A stretch of 64,000 nt of DNA, from contig NZ_VULR01000003.1 of assembly GCF_009696605.1 (NCBI RefSeq), positions 62,001 through 126,000 on the forward strand. Reading direction: 5' to 3'. Positions 1 through 8,669 of this stretch are shown here, piece after piece (within the stretch, counting starts at the first letter, position 1; every line of letters starts with the position of its first letter). A program made the position numbers and the translations under genes. The notes beneath the pieces were generated by a model. That model saw only the letters and a list, made by a program, of their open reading frames with translations, was not told the origin of the DNA and made no database searches. Source of the DNA: Anaerosalibacter bizertensis (GTDB taxonomy: Bacteria; Bacillota; Clostridia; Tissierellales; Sporanaerobacteraceae).

Positions 1-650
1 ATTGCTTTTTCAGCTGCCTTGATATCTTTGTTCTTTAGAGCTTCATAAATATTATTATGCTGTTGTTTTATGATTTCTTTATGTTTTTCTTTTATTAATA
101 TATTTTTTCTTGTATCTTTTATAGACGCTTCAATAAGGGATGAAACGGCATTTAATATACTTTGTAATAAGAAGTTTTTACTAGATTGAGCTATTTTGTA
201 ATGGAACATAACATCCAATTTTACTAATTCATCTTCAGAATTTGATGTTTTTGATGTATCTAATATTTTTTCTATTTCTTCTAATTCTTCATCTACAATT
301 CTTTCGGCTGCTAAAGCAACAGAACCTTTTTCTATAACATGTCTAAGTTCTAATATTTCTTGGGCATTACTTTCTTTGATTAAGAATATTGTAGAAAATG
401 GATCTAGCAATATATCCTCAAAGTTACTTTTTATAAAATTACCTTCTCCTTGACGAGATTCTATAAGTCCCATTATTTCCAATTCTTTAAGAGCTTCTCT
501 AACAGAAGTTCTGCTTACTTGTAATTTTTCAGCCATTTTTCTTTCTGAAGGAAGTTTATCACCTTTTTGAAGGGATCCTTCAGAAACCATTTCTTTAATT
601 TGTGCAATAACTTTTTTGGAAATACTTGTCTGTTTAATGGGAGTAAACAT
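1..650 (-). CDS. GntR/FadR-family transcriptional regulator (C-terminus cut by window edge)
   Basis: The protein begins MFTPIKQTSISKKV and reads without a stop to the window edge, so the C-terminus is missing. The first 75 residues form a GntR winged helix: the stretch GDKLPSERKMAEKL followed by VSRTSVREAL is the typical DNA-recognition segment. It is followed by a helical effector domain of the FadR/FCD type (ILELRHVIEKGSVALAAERI). The start is preceded by a good GAGAGGAAG ribosome binding site on the minus strand. Such regulators usually sense a carboxylate metabolite and control a neighbouring catabolic operon; here the controlled genes would lie outside the window. A 28-bp perfect palindrome lies 56 bp upstream of the start and could be its operator. 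Family assignment is firm, ligand unknown. Confidence 0.9.
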   Translation of the reverse strand, partial: MFTPIKQTSISKKVIAQIKEMVSEGSLQKGDKLPSERKMAEKLQVSRTSVREALKELEIMGLIESRQGEGNFIKSNFEDILLDPFSTIFLIKESNAQEILELRHVIEKGSVALAAERIVDEELEEIEKILDTSKTSNSEDELVKLDVMFHYKIAQSSKNFLLQSILNAVSSLIEASIKDTRKNILIKEKHKEIIKQQHNNIYEALKNKDIKAAEKA

Positions 651-705
651 ATTTTTCTTCCTCTCTGAATAAGTTGATTTTTAAAAGACTTTGTAGTTTT
701 AAAAC

Positions 706-733
706 TAACTTAATTTTATATAAAATTAAGTTA
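706..733. promoter_or_regulatory. 28-bp perfect palindrome between gntR-like gene and rnz
   Basis: Positions 706-719 (TAACTTAATTTTAT) are followed directly by their exact reverse complement at 720-733. The palindrome lies in the divergent intergenic region, upstream of the GntR-family start (650, minus) and of rnz (804, plus). It could be an autoregulatory operator. It is AT-only apart from two G/C pairs, so chance or a cruciform-prone promoter element cannot be excluded. Confidence 0.4.
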
Positions 734-803
734 AATTGCAAGATCTGAAAATTATATATAAAACATTTAAAATGAGATAAACTAGAAGATAGAGGTGATT
801 TAA

Positions 804-1712
804 TTGCTTGATATTGCATTGTTAGGGTCTGGTGGTGGAATGCCTATGCCTAATAGATATCTATCTTCCCTGCTTATAAGATATAATGGAAGGAAGATAT
901 TAGTAGATTGTGGTGAAGGAATTCAGGTGTCTATGAGAATACTTGGTTGGGGTTTCAAGAGTATTGATATTATATGCATAACCCATTGTCATGGAGATCA
1001 TATAATAGGTTTGCCAGGTCTTCTTTCTACCATAGGAAATAGTGGAAGAACTGAGCCAATAACTATAATTGGACCTGAAGGTATAACCTATGTAATAGAT
1101 GGACTAAGAAGGGTAGTTCCATATCTTCCTTATGATATAAATATAATAGAAAATCCTAAAAGTAGAATAAATATAATGGAAAATATGGACATAAAAACAT
1201 TAGAACTCGACCATTCATTACCTTGTGTGGGTTATAGTTTCGGTTTAAAAAGGAATCCAAAATTTGAAGTTGAAAAAGCAATAAAAAATAGAGTACCGAA
1301 AAATTTATGGGGTAGGCTCCAAGATGGGGAAACTGTAGATTTTAATGGTATAAAATATAGTTCACATATGGTATTAGGACAGGAAAGAAAAGGTATAAAG
1401 TTAAGTTATATTACAGATACCAGACCTATAGATACTATACCAAAATTTATATATGGAAGTGATTTATTTATATGTGAAGGTACTTATGGAGAGGAAAAAG
1501 ATCTAGATAAAGCCATAAAGAATAAGCATATGACATTTAGTGAGGCTGCACTTTTAGCTAAAAAGGGGAATGTAGAAGAACTTTTGCTTACCCATTTTAG
1601 TCCAGCTATAGAAGAACCAAAGTTGTATGAAGAAAATGCAAAAAATATCTTTTCCAATACAATTATAGGTATAGATAGATTTATTAAAACTTTAGCTTTT
1701 AAAGATGAGTGA
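804..1712 (+). CDS. rnz: Ribonuclease Z (tRNase Z), MBL fold
   Basis: A 302-residue metallo-beta-lactamase-fold protein of the usual RNase Z length. The zinc motif [16 protein letters not shown] is near residue 60, and the later metal-binding positions are seen in SYITDTRP and LLTHFSPA. RNase Z removes the 3' trailer of tRNA precursors in the cytoplasm. The start is UUG at 804, placed by the GAGGTG ribosome binding site at 792-797; no ATG gives the conserved N-terminal strand [15 protein letters not shown]. It stands alone and ends in a strong bidirectional hairpin. Related MBL-fold hydrolases exist, but the motif order fits RNase Z best. Confidence 0.9.
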   Translation: MLDIALLGSGGGMPMPNRYLSSLLIRYNGRKILVDCGEGIQVSMRILGWGFKSIDIICITHCHGDHIIGLPGLLSTIGNSGRTEPITIIGPEGITYVIDGLRRVVPYLPYDINIIENPKSRINIMENMDIKTLELDHSLPCVGYSFGLKRNPKFEVEKAIKNRVPKNLWGRLQDGETVDFNGIKYSSHMVLGQERKGIKLSYITDTRPIDTIPKFIYGSDLFICEGTYGEEKDLDKAIKNKHMTFSEAALLAKKGNVEELLLTHFSPAIEEPKLYEENAKNIFSNTIIGIDRFIKTLAFKDE

Positions 1713-1756
1713 ATTGTTATTCATGTTATTATATAGACTTAATATAGTTGAATATT

Positions 1757-1802
1757 AAAACACATGCTCTTTTTAGTTAAAACTAAAAAGAGCATGTGTT
1801 TT
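1757..1802. terminator. Bidirectional rho-independent terminator
   Basis: A 22-bp near-perfect stem (AAAACACATGCTCTTTTTAG against its complement) with A/T runs on both sides separates the convergent rnz and GerMN genes. Confidence 0.9.
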
Positions 1803-1807
1803 AATTG

Positions 1808-2437
1808 TTATTCCATTATATTATCTAGGGGTTCTGAAATATCTAGATGTCCCATAAGGGTTTCTGCCTTTTGACCATCTATTAAAAATTGTACTTTATC
1901 TACACTTTCTAATTCTATTAGACTTTTAATTATTTGATCTAAAGTAAATCTTTCTTCTAATGATCCTCCATTTAAACCTTCTTGCTTAAAGTTTACAAAT
2001 GCTGTTTTATCTGATACTTTGACATCAATTAATTCTACACCTGAAGGAATTACAGTACTTATACTATCATCTTCTGTTCCCTTCATTAGCTCTCTCACAA
2101 TAGCTTCTTCTATTGGCATTTCATCGTATTTAACAACTCTTTTTTCAGGAATAAGTTTTTCTAATGATTCGTCTCCTGTTTCTATATATTTTTTATTTAC
2201 AAAGTAAAGGGTTACTTCTTTTTCATTAACTTCCTCAGAAGTTTCTTCAGACTCTTCAGTGGCCTCTTCTTTTTCATCTACAGTTTCTTCTTCATTTTTT
2301 TCAACTTGCTTTTCTTCTATAACTTCCTCTTCACTTTCTTGTTTATCAATTGTTTTAGGTGCTTTTTCAGAACTACTACAAGCTGTAAGGCTTAAAAGCA
2401 TTATAGCTGATAAAAAAATAGCAATATATTTCTTCAT
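1808..2437 (-). CDS. GerMN-domain lipoprotein
   Basis: A 209-residue lipoprotein. Residues 1-20 form a signal peptide with lipobox LTAC and lipidated Cys20. Residues 25-75 are a highly acidic, low-complexity Glu/Lys linker, probably a spacer through the cell wall. Residues 80-205 match the GerMN domain found in spore germination protein GerM and other secreted proteins (EAIVRELMKGTEDDSISTVIPSGVELIDVKVSDKTAFVNF). In spore-formers GerM acts in assembly of the sporulation channel and in germination; whether this short single-domain protein does the same cannot be told from the sequence. It is monocistronic. The domain call is solid, the role is inferred. Confidence 0.85.
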   Translation of the reverse strand: MKKYIAIFLSAIMLLSLTACSSSEKAPKTIDKQESEEEVIEEKQVEKNEEETVDEKEEATEESEETSEEVNEKEVTLYFVNKKYIETGDESLEKLIPEKRVVKYDEMPIEEAIVRELMKGTEDDSISTVIPSGVELIDVKVSDKTAFVNFKQEGLNGGSLEERFTLDQIIKSLIELESVDKVQFLIDGQKAETLMGHLDISEPLDNIME

Positions 2438-2623
2438 ATTTTCTACCCCTTTCTATATTTGGATTTTATATAATGATGTTATTAATATTATATAGCAAAT
2501 AAGGATAAAACTGAAGGAAAGCTTTAATATGAAGAAAATATTAAATCCAATTATACACTTTACTAATTTAGAACTAGGAATATAATAAGGATATACATAT
2601 ATTATACCTAGGGGAGGATGGAA

Positions 2624-4003
2624 ATGAAAGTAATGATAGTTGGAGCAGGCAAACTAGGATATAAACTAGCAGAGGCAATGAACAATGAAGATATTGATGT
2701 AACATTGGTTGATGTAAATTCTAAAACCTTAGAAAGGATTAATAATCATTTAGATGTGTTAACCATTGCTGCAAATGGTATACAAATAGGGGTATTGAAA
2801 GAACTTGATATTGAAACCTATGATCTTTTAATAGCAGCAACAGATGGAGATGAAACGAACACGTTAATTTGTTCTTTAGCTAAAAGAATAGGCTGTAAAA
2901 GGACCATAGCAAGGATTAGAAATCCAGAGTTTACTGATCAATTGGATTTTGTTAAATCTGAAATGGGTATAGACTATATTATTAATCCGGATTTAACAAC
3001 TGCCATTGAAATAGAAAGATATTTATTAAAAAACTATAATTTCCATTCAGGAGATTTTGCTAGTGGGAAAGTTTCCATGATTGATTTTAATATTAGAAAT
3101 ACAAAGGACTTTGTTGGAAAGAAGATAGAAGAATTAGATGGATTAGACGGTTTACTTATTACTGCTATATCAAGAGATGGAAACTTGATTATTCCAAATG
3201 GCTCTACTTGTTTAAGGGAAAATGATGTAATTTATGTAATTGGTAGAAGCTATAATATTGATAAATTGGGAGAAAGAGTTAGAATAAATGTAAATAAAAA
3301 GGATATTAAGAGAGCGATGATTCTAGGTGGGGGAAAAATTGGTTATTATTTAGCGAAGAGGCTATCGGCTTCTAATGTAAACGTAACAATTGTTGAACAG
3401 GATAAAAAAAGGTGTCAATACTTATCTGAAAAACTTGATAATGTCCTAGTAATTCATGGTGATGGAACAGATATAAATCTTTTAGAGGAAGAAGATTTAA
3501 GTGCTATGGATGCATTTATTGGTGCCACAGGATATGATGAAGAAAATTTATTGATGACATTAGTAGCTAAACAATCTGGTGTTAGTAAGGCTATTGCAAA
3601 AATAAGTAGGCCAAGTTATATTAATATAATAGATAAATTAGATTTAGATGTAGCTTTCAATCCTGTAAATATAACAGCGAGTAATATATTGAAATTTATA
3701 AGGGGTGGAAAAGTTGTTTCTGTGTCCTTTCTCCTTGGTGGTAAGGGGGAAGTTACTGAAGTCATTGCAAGTGAAGGATTGCCAATCATTGGTAAACCTA
3801 TATCTGAATTGAGGCTACCAAAGGGCATTATTATTGGTGCAATTGTTCATAATGGAAATGTAATCATACCAGATGGTAACTCCATAATATATCCAAATGA
3901 TAGGATTATTGTGTTTTCTTTAGAATCTGATATACCTACTTTGAAAAAACTTATAAATCCAAGAAAAGGAGGCATTTTCAGTGAATTATGGGGTAGTCAT
4001 TAA
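2624..4003 (+). CDS. trkA: Trk potassium uptake system peripheral protein TrkA
   Basis: About 459 residues with two RCK modules in tandem. Each has a Rossmann NAD-binding loop: MIVGAGKLGYKLAEA at the N-terminus and MILGGGKIGYYLAKR near residue 230. Each is followed by a TrkA_C domain (FVGKKIEELDGLDGLLITAI; IIGKPISELRLPKGIIIGAI). TrkA binds nucleotides on the cytoplasmic face of the potassium channel subunit TrkH and gates it. The ATG at 2624 is preferred over the one at 2618, because GGGGAGG at 2611-2617 abuts the earlier codon but lies 6-7 nt from the later one. It overlaps trkH by 23 bp, so the two are translationally coupled. Confidence 0.95.
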   Translation: MKVMIVGAGKLGYKLAEAMNNEDIDVTLVDVNSKTLERINNHLDVLTIAANGIQIGVLKELDIETYDLLIAATDGDETNTLICSLAKRIGCKRTIARIRNPEFTDQLDFVKSEMGIDYIINPDLTTAIEIERYLLKNYNFHSGDFASGKVSMIDFNIRNTKDFVGKKIEELDGLDGLLITAISRDGNLIIPNGSTCLRENDVIYVIGRSYNIDKLGERVRINVNKKDIKRAMILGGGKIGYYLAKRLSASNVNVTIVEQDKKRCQYLSEKLDNVLVIHGDGTDINLLEEEDLSAMDAFIGATGYDEENLLMTLVAKQSGVSKAIAKISRPSYINIIDKLDLDVAFNPVNITASNILKFIRGGKVVSVSFLLGGKGEVTEVIASEGLPIIGKPISELRLPKGIIIGAIVHNGNVIIPDGNSIIYPNDRIIVFSLESDIPTLKKLINPRKGGIFSELWGSH

Positions 4004-5432
4004 AATATTAGGAAACTTATTAACTGTAGAAGCATTATTGATGATACCTTCACTATTGGTTTCATTGTATTATAATCAGTATGATAAAAAGGCTTTTTTA
4101 ATTAGTATTTTTATAACTGGTGTACTTGGTTTTATCATGGGTAGGAAAGAAGAAACAAAGGAAAATATAAAGGCAAAAGAAGGACTAGCTATTGTTGCAT
4201 TTGGGTGGATTTTGGCATCTTTTTTTGGCTCTTTACCATTTGTACTCTCGGGAAGTATTCCATCTTGGATAGATAGTTTTTTTGAGACGGTTTCTGGTTT
4301 TACAACTACAGGAGCTACAATTGTTGATAATGTGGAATCATTGCCTATGGGAATATTATTTTGGAGGTCTTTTACACATTGGATTGGTGGAATGGGTATA
4401 TTGGTTTTTACTATAGCCATATTGCCTACTTTAGGAGTAGGAGGATTTCAAATATTTAAGGTAGAAAGTCCTGGACCTATGCCAGATAGGATTGTACCAA
4501 AGGTTAAAGATACTGCAAAGATTTTATATATAACCTATTTTATAATGACTGTTTTGGAGATAATACTATTGTTATTTGGTGGTATGTCACTGTATGATGC
4601 TGCAGTTCATACTTTTGGAACTGTAGGAACAGGAGGGTTTTCTATAAAGACTGCAAGTGTAGGAGCTTATGATAGTACTTATATACATATTATAATTGGA
4701 ATATTTATGATTTTATCGGGTGTAAATTTTTCTCTATATTATTTTTTATTTCAAGGAAAATGGAAAGAGGTTTTTAAAAATGAAGAGTTAAGGTTGTATT
4801 TTGGAATAATATTTTCTTCTGTTATTTTGATAGCTTTAAATATAAATAGTGAAATATATAAAAATATTGGACTAGCACTTAGGGACGCATTTTTCCAAGT
4901 TGGTTCCATAATTACTACAACAGGTTATGCTACTACAGACTTTGATAAATGGCCAACTTTTAGTAAATCAATTTTATTTCTCCTAATGTTTGTAGGAGGA
5001 TGTGCTGGTTCTACAGGTGGGGGAATAAAAAACATAAGAATATTAGTATTGTTTAAATTAGTTAAGAGAGAATTTTCTAAGATACTTCATCCCAGAGCAG
5101 TTATACCCATAAAGACAAATGGAGAAATAGTGTCTAATGAAACAGTTGCAGGTATAACAAGTTTTTTTGCACTATATATTTTTATATTTGTATTAGGAAC
5201 TGTCCTTATTTCACTAGAAGGAATGGATCTTGTAAGTTCTTCAAGTGCCGTAGCATCAGCCCTTGGAAATATTGGACCAGGATTTGGTATTGTAGGTCCT
5301 GTTGAAACTTTTAGCAGTATTAGTTCTATGGGTAAATTACTATTATCGCTATTCATGCTATTAGGTAGGCTTGAGTTATTTACAATAATAGCATTGGTTT
5401 TACCTAAAACTTGGAGAAATGAAATTTTTTAA
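3981..5432 (+). CDS. trkH: Trk/Ktr potassium channel subunit TrkH
   Basis: A 483-residue polytopic membrane protein with the four pore-loop repeats of the Trk/Ktr/HKT superfamily. The filter segments are visible as SGFTTTGATIVD, TVGTGGFS, TTTGYATTDFDKW and SALGNIGPGFG. It conducts potassium into the cell and is gated by TrkA. The start is GUG at 3981, preceded by AAAGGAGG at 3966-3972, and lies inside the end of trkA. The reading frame ends FTIIALVLPKTWRNEIF, the normal TrkH C-terminus. A hairpin terminator about 130 bp downstream closes the two-gene operon. Confidence 0.95.
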   Translation: MNYGVVIKILGNLLTVEALLMIPSLLVSLYYNQYDKKAFLISIFITGVLGFIMGRKEETKENIKAKEGLAIVAFGWILASFFGSLPFVLSGSIPSWIDSFFETVSGFTTTGATIVDNVESLPMGILFWRSFTHWIGGMGILVFTIAILPTLGVGGFQIFKVESPGPMPDRIVPKVKDTAKILYITYFIMTVLEIILLLFGGMSLYDAAVHTFGTVGTGGFSIKTASVGAYDSTYIHIIIGIFMILSGVNFSLYYFLFQGKWKEVFKNEELRLYFGIIFSSVILIALNINSEIYKNIGLALRDAFFQVGSIITTTGYATTDFDKWPTFSKSILFLLMFVGGCAGSTGGGIKNIRILVLFKLVKREFSKILHPRAVIPIKTNGEIVSNETVAGITSFFALYIFIFVLGTVLISLEGMDLVSSSSAVASALGNIGPGFGIVGPVETFSSISSMGKLLLSLFMLLGRLELFTIIALVLPKTWRNEIF

Positions 5433-5560
5433 ATAAGATATTTATTATCATCTTGGACTTCCAGCTAAAATACCTAAGACTGTATTTATTCAAAGTTATA
5501 TAAGAGGATATTTTGTCATAATAAAATCTTTCTTTATGGATAGAAATTAATTTTGATATA

Positions 5561-5607
5561 AAAAGCTATTTAAAATAGTTTCGAAACTATTTTAAATAGC
5601 TTTTTTA
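5561..5607 (+). terminator. Terminator of trkAH
   Basis: A perfect hairpin, AAAAAGCTATTTAAAATAGTTT with its complement, ends in a T-run and lies between trkH and the next gene. Confidence 0.85.
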
Positions 5608-5705
5608 ATATAATATTTTATTAGTTTTATAATAATATTTTACAGTTTTTAAAAATATTTACTATTTGCTATAAAATAGATTATAATGATCTAAGGGGGG
5701 ATAAA

Positions 5706-6944
5706 ATGGGAAAGAAAAGGTTGTTAAACAAATCATTTCTTCTAATTATAATCTGTATATTAATTTCCACAACTATTTCAGGATGTAGTACTGGAAAAGA
5801 AAGTATGAGTATTTCCAATAGAGAACTTACTATGGAAGAGAAATTAGAGGATTTTGAATATATGTATAATATATTAGAAGAAAACTATCCTTTTTTCAAA
5901 GTAAATGAAAGGGTAAATGGAGTAGATTGGTTAGGGAATAAGAATGAGTATATTAAGAAAATAAAACAGACAAAAAATGACGAAGAATTTGTGGAGAAAT
6001 TAAACGAGATAATAGGAGAGTTAAATAATGGACATACTCATTTGTTATCAAGGAATGAATATTTATATTATTATAAAACATATGAATATGATGGACATTT
6101 TATCAATAGACCTTGGGGGAAGGTATTAGATGATGAAAAAGCTAAGGCGAGATATAAATTAACTAAGGAAGATATAGAATCATTAGAAGATGATGTATAT
6201 TTTGAACATACAAAGTCCCCTTATAAAACTGATATAATAATTCCTGATAAAGTTGCTTATATAAAAATTAGTGAAATGGATACACATAATTTGGATGAAG
6301 ATAATGAAAGGATAAGAGAATTTCTAAAGAGTGTAAAAAAATATCCAAAATTAATAATTGATATCAGGGGAAATCCAGGAGGAGATGATCGTTATTGGAT
6401 GTACAATATTATCCAACCCCTTATAAAAAGGCCTTTTACTGTAAATAACTTTATTTTTTCTAGAGGTGGGGAGTATACTAAAGAGTTTTATAGGTTTAAG
6501 TCTCCTAACTTAAAAAAGGTATCTAATTTAGATAAAGATTTAGTTAAACAATTTCCTAAAGAGGTACAATCAGACTTTAAATATTATACAAAGTCAAAAA
6601 CAAAAATAAAACCGAAAAAGCCCATAGATTTTAATGGTAAAATATATTTACTAGTAGATAAAGGTGTATATTCATCTGCTGAAAGTTTTGCTTCCTTTGC
6701 TAAGGCAAGTGGATTTGCTACATTGGTAGGTGAAAGAACTGGTGGCGATGGAGTAGGTATAGATCCATTATTGTTTTCACTACCCAATAGCGGTCTAGTT
6801 GTAAGGTTTAGTAGTCAATTAAGCTTAAATCCTGACTATACAATAAATGAAGAAGTACAAACAACTCCACACATTAAAGTTAATCCCATTCCTCATCCAG
6901 ATTATAGATATGATGAATGTATTCAAACTGTAATAAAAGATTAA
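5706..6944 (+). CDS. S41-family peptidase lipoprotein
   Basis: A 412-residue protein with a lipoprotein signal peptide (lipobox ISGC, Cys27). Residues 45-130 form the helical N-terminal region seen in C-terminal-processing-peptidase relatives, with NNGHTHLL. The catalytic S41 core is at residues 175-385: VAYIKISEM, IIDIRGNPGGD, the nucleophile region YSSAESFASF (Ser324) and GERTGGDGVG. No PDZ domain is evident, so it resembles tricorn-core/IRBP-type S41 hydrolases rather than CtpA. It should be anchored on the outer face of the membrane. The SD is AAGGGGGG just before ATG 5706, and it is monocistronic. Substrate unknown. Confidence 0.85.
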   Translation: MGKKRLLNKSFLLIIICILISTTISGCSTGKESMSISNRELTMEEKLEDFEYMYNILEENYPFFKVNERVNGVDWLGNKNEYIKKIKQTKNDEEFVEKLNEIIGELNNGHTHLLSRNEYLYYYKTYEYDGHFINRPWGKVLDDEKAKARYKLTKEDIESLEDDVYFEHTKSPYKTDIIIPDKVAYIKISEMDTHNLDEDNERIREFLKSVKKYPKLIIDIRGNPGGDDRYWMYNIIQPLIKRPFTVNNFIFSRGGEYTKEFYRFKSPNLKKVSNLDKDLVKQFPKEVQSDFKYYTKSKTKIKPKKPIDFNGKIYLLVDKGVYSSAESFASFAKASGFATLVGERTGGDGVGIDPLLFSLPNSGLVVRFSSQLSLNPDYTINEEVQTTPHIKVNPIPHPDYRYDECIQTVIKD

Positions 6945-6950
6945 ATTTAT

Positions 6951-6992
6951 AGCCTTAGCCAGTGATAGTTAAAACTATATTTGGCTAAGGCT
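6951..6992 (+). terminator. Terminator after S41 gene
   Basis: AGCCTTAGCCA pairs with TGGCTAAGGCT across a loop that itself contains an AGTT/AACT pairing. The T-rich tail is short. Confidence 0.75.
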
Positions 6993-7062
6993 TATATTAT
7001 GATAAAATAAAAATAGAACTATAGTGAATTTTGACATTAATTATTCTAATAGGAGGAAAAAC

Positions 7063-8649
7063 ATGAAATTAGCTAATGTAGGAATAACGGTAGTAAATAA
7101 AAAAGTACCTCTTGTACTAGGGGACGAGGTTGTTCTTAAAAGAGAATTAGATTATAAATATGATAAAAATGCAATTAAATGCCTTAAAAATGGAGAATTT
7201 ATAGGGTATGTTTGTTCTGATGATTATAAAGTGCCAGATAATTGCATAGTGAACAAGAAGTTAGTTCCCTATTTTAAATATCTTGATGAAATATCAGGCA
7301 AAATCATAACAAGTGATACCATAGTTTATGCTAAGGATGATGATAGGGCAGAAACAGCATATATTATAGAGATATACTTACCAGATATAGAAGCTAAAGA
7401 AAGGGAAAAAGAAAAAGTATTAAAAGTGTTGATAGATGGCAACATAGGTAAAGTTGGAGAAGAAAAGGAGCTATTAGCTAAATATAATTTAGAAAAAGAA
7501 GAAGTATTTATAGATGATAAACCTGTAGGAAATATAGTAGAATTGCGACATAAAGACAGTATATTAACAGATTATAAATATTTATTAGAAGATAATGCTG
7601 ATATTTTAATAAAAGCAGAAGAAGGAAAATATCTCTTTGGAGAAATGGTTCTATCCAAGGAGTCAGAAGATAAAATTAAAGAAGAATATATGAAAAATTT
7701 AATTGAAGATATAGTTGAAAGAAAAATAGATACAGAAGAAAATATAAAGGATAAAATAGCTTATATCAATGAGAACAATATACCTAAATGCTTATTTACA
7801 AATATTCTTAAGACCTATATTAAATATGATGAAGAAGATTTGTGTTTTATGAAAAAGCCAGAATTTCTATACAGGGATAAATCTGGTGTTTTAAAAAGGG
7901 CATTACATTATCTAACTATGAAGGACAAGAATATTACATTGGTTGGAGAAAGAGGAGCAGGTAAATCAACAATGGCAGAAACTATAGCTTGGCTGTTCAA
8001 CAGACCAGTTATAACCATATCTTTTTCCCGTGATATAGATAAATACGATATTTGGGGATATAAGACTATAGATATAACTGAAGAAGGAGAAAGAAAAGTA
8101 GTTTTTGTGGATGGGCCTCTTACAAAAGCAATAAAAAATGGATATATAACAATATTTGATGAGATAAATGTGGCAGATCCAGGGGTTTTAGAAAGTATGA
8201 ACTCAGTACTTGACCATAGAAGACAAATCTACATTTCAGAATTAGGACAGATAAAAGCTCATGAAAACTTTATGGCAATCACTACAGAAAACGATGATAC
8301 CTATCAAGGAGTAAATAAGTTAAATGAAGCTTTTAGGGATAGATTCATAAGAATAAGATGTACAGGCCATGATTCTATTAAAGAACTATTGAAATCTAAG
8401 AATCCATATATAAAGTCAGAAGTGTTGGAAGTTCTTGATGATATATATAAGGGTATAAGACTACTTATAAAAGAAGGGGAAATATCTGAAAAGAGTTTGA
8501 CAATAAGAGGTTTTGAAAATGTTGCTATAAGCTATGATCCGGAAATAATAACTTTAAAAGAATCATTAATCGATTGTGTAGTAAATCAAGGGGATAATGA
8601 AGATGATAGAGAGCATATTATGAATATAATAAATATGGAAGTACTGTAG
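7063..8649 (+). CDS. MoxR/CobS-like AAA+ ATPase with HIRAN-like N-terminal domain
   Basis: About 528 residues. The first 60 resemble a HIRAN domain (LGDEVVLKRELDYKYDKNAIKCL, then GEFIGYVC), a small domain usually found in DNA-repair helicases. A charged middle region follows. The AAA_5/MoxR module starts near residue 275: Walker A GERGAGKST (from Gly295), Walker B YITIFDEIN, arginine-finger segment NEAFRDRF. The start is ATG 7063, because AGGAGG lies at 7051-7056; an upstream GUG at 7024 has no such site. The next gene, 20 bp on, encodes a CobT-like VWA protein, so the two should form a MoxR-VWA chaperone/remodelling pair. The HIRAN link is by eye and moderately sure; the target protein is unknown. 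Confidence 0.75.
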   Translation: MKLANVGITVVNKKVPLVLGDEVVLKRELDYKYDKNAIKCLKNGEFIGYVCSDDYKVPDNCIVNKKLVPYFKYLDEISGKIITSDTIVYAKDDDRAETAYIIEIYLPDIEAKEREKEKVLKVLIDGNIGKVGEEKELLAKYNLEKEEVFIDDKPVGNIVELRHKDSILTDYKYLLEDNADILIKAEEGKYLFGEMVLSKESEDKIKEEYMKNLIEDIVERKIDTEENIKDKIAYINENNIPKCLFTNILKTYIKYDEEDLCFMKKPEFLYRDKSGVLKRALHYLTMKDKNITLVGERGAGKSTMAETIAWLFNRPVITISFSRDIDKYDIWGYKTIDITEEGERKVVFVDGPLTKAIKNGYITIFDEINVADPGVLESMNSVLDHRRQIYISELGQIKAHENFMAITTENDDTYQGVNKLNEAFRDRFIRIRCTGHDSIKELLKSKNPYIKSEVLEVLDDIYKGIRLLIKEGEISEKSLTIRGFENVAISYDPEIITLKESLIDCVVNQGDNEDDREHIMNIINMEVL

Positions 8650-8669
8650 CTTAGGGGAGATATTTTAAA

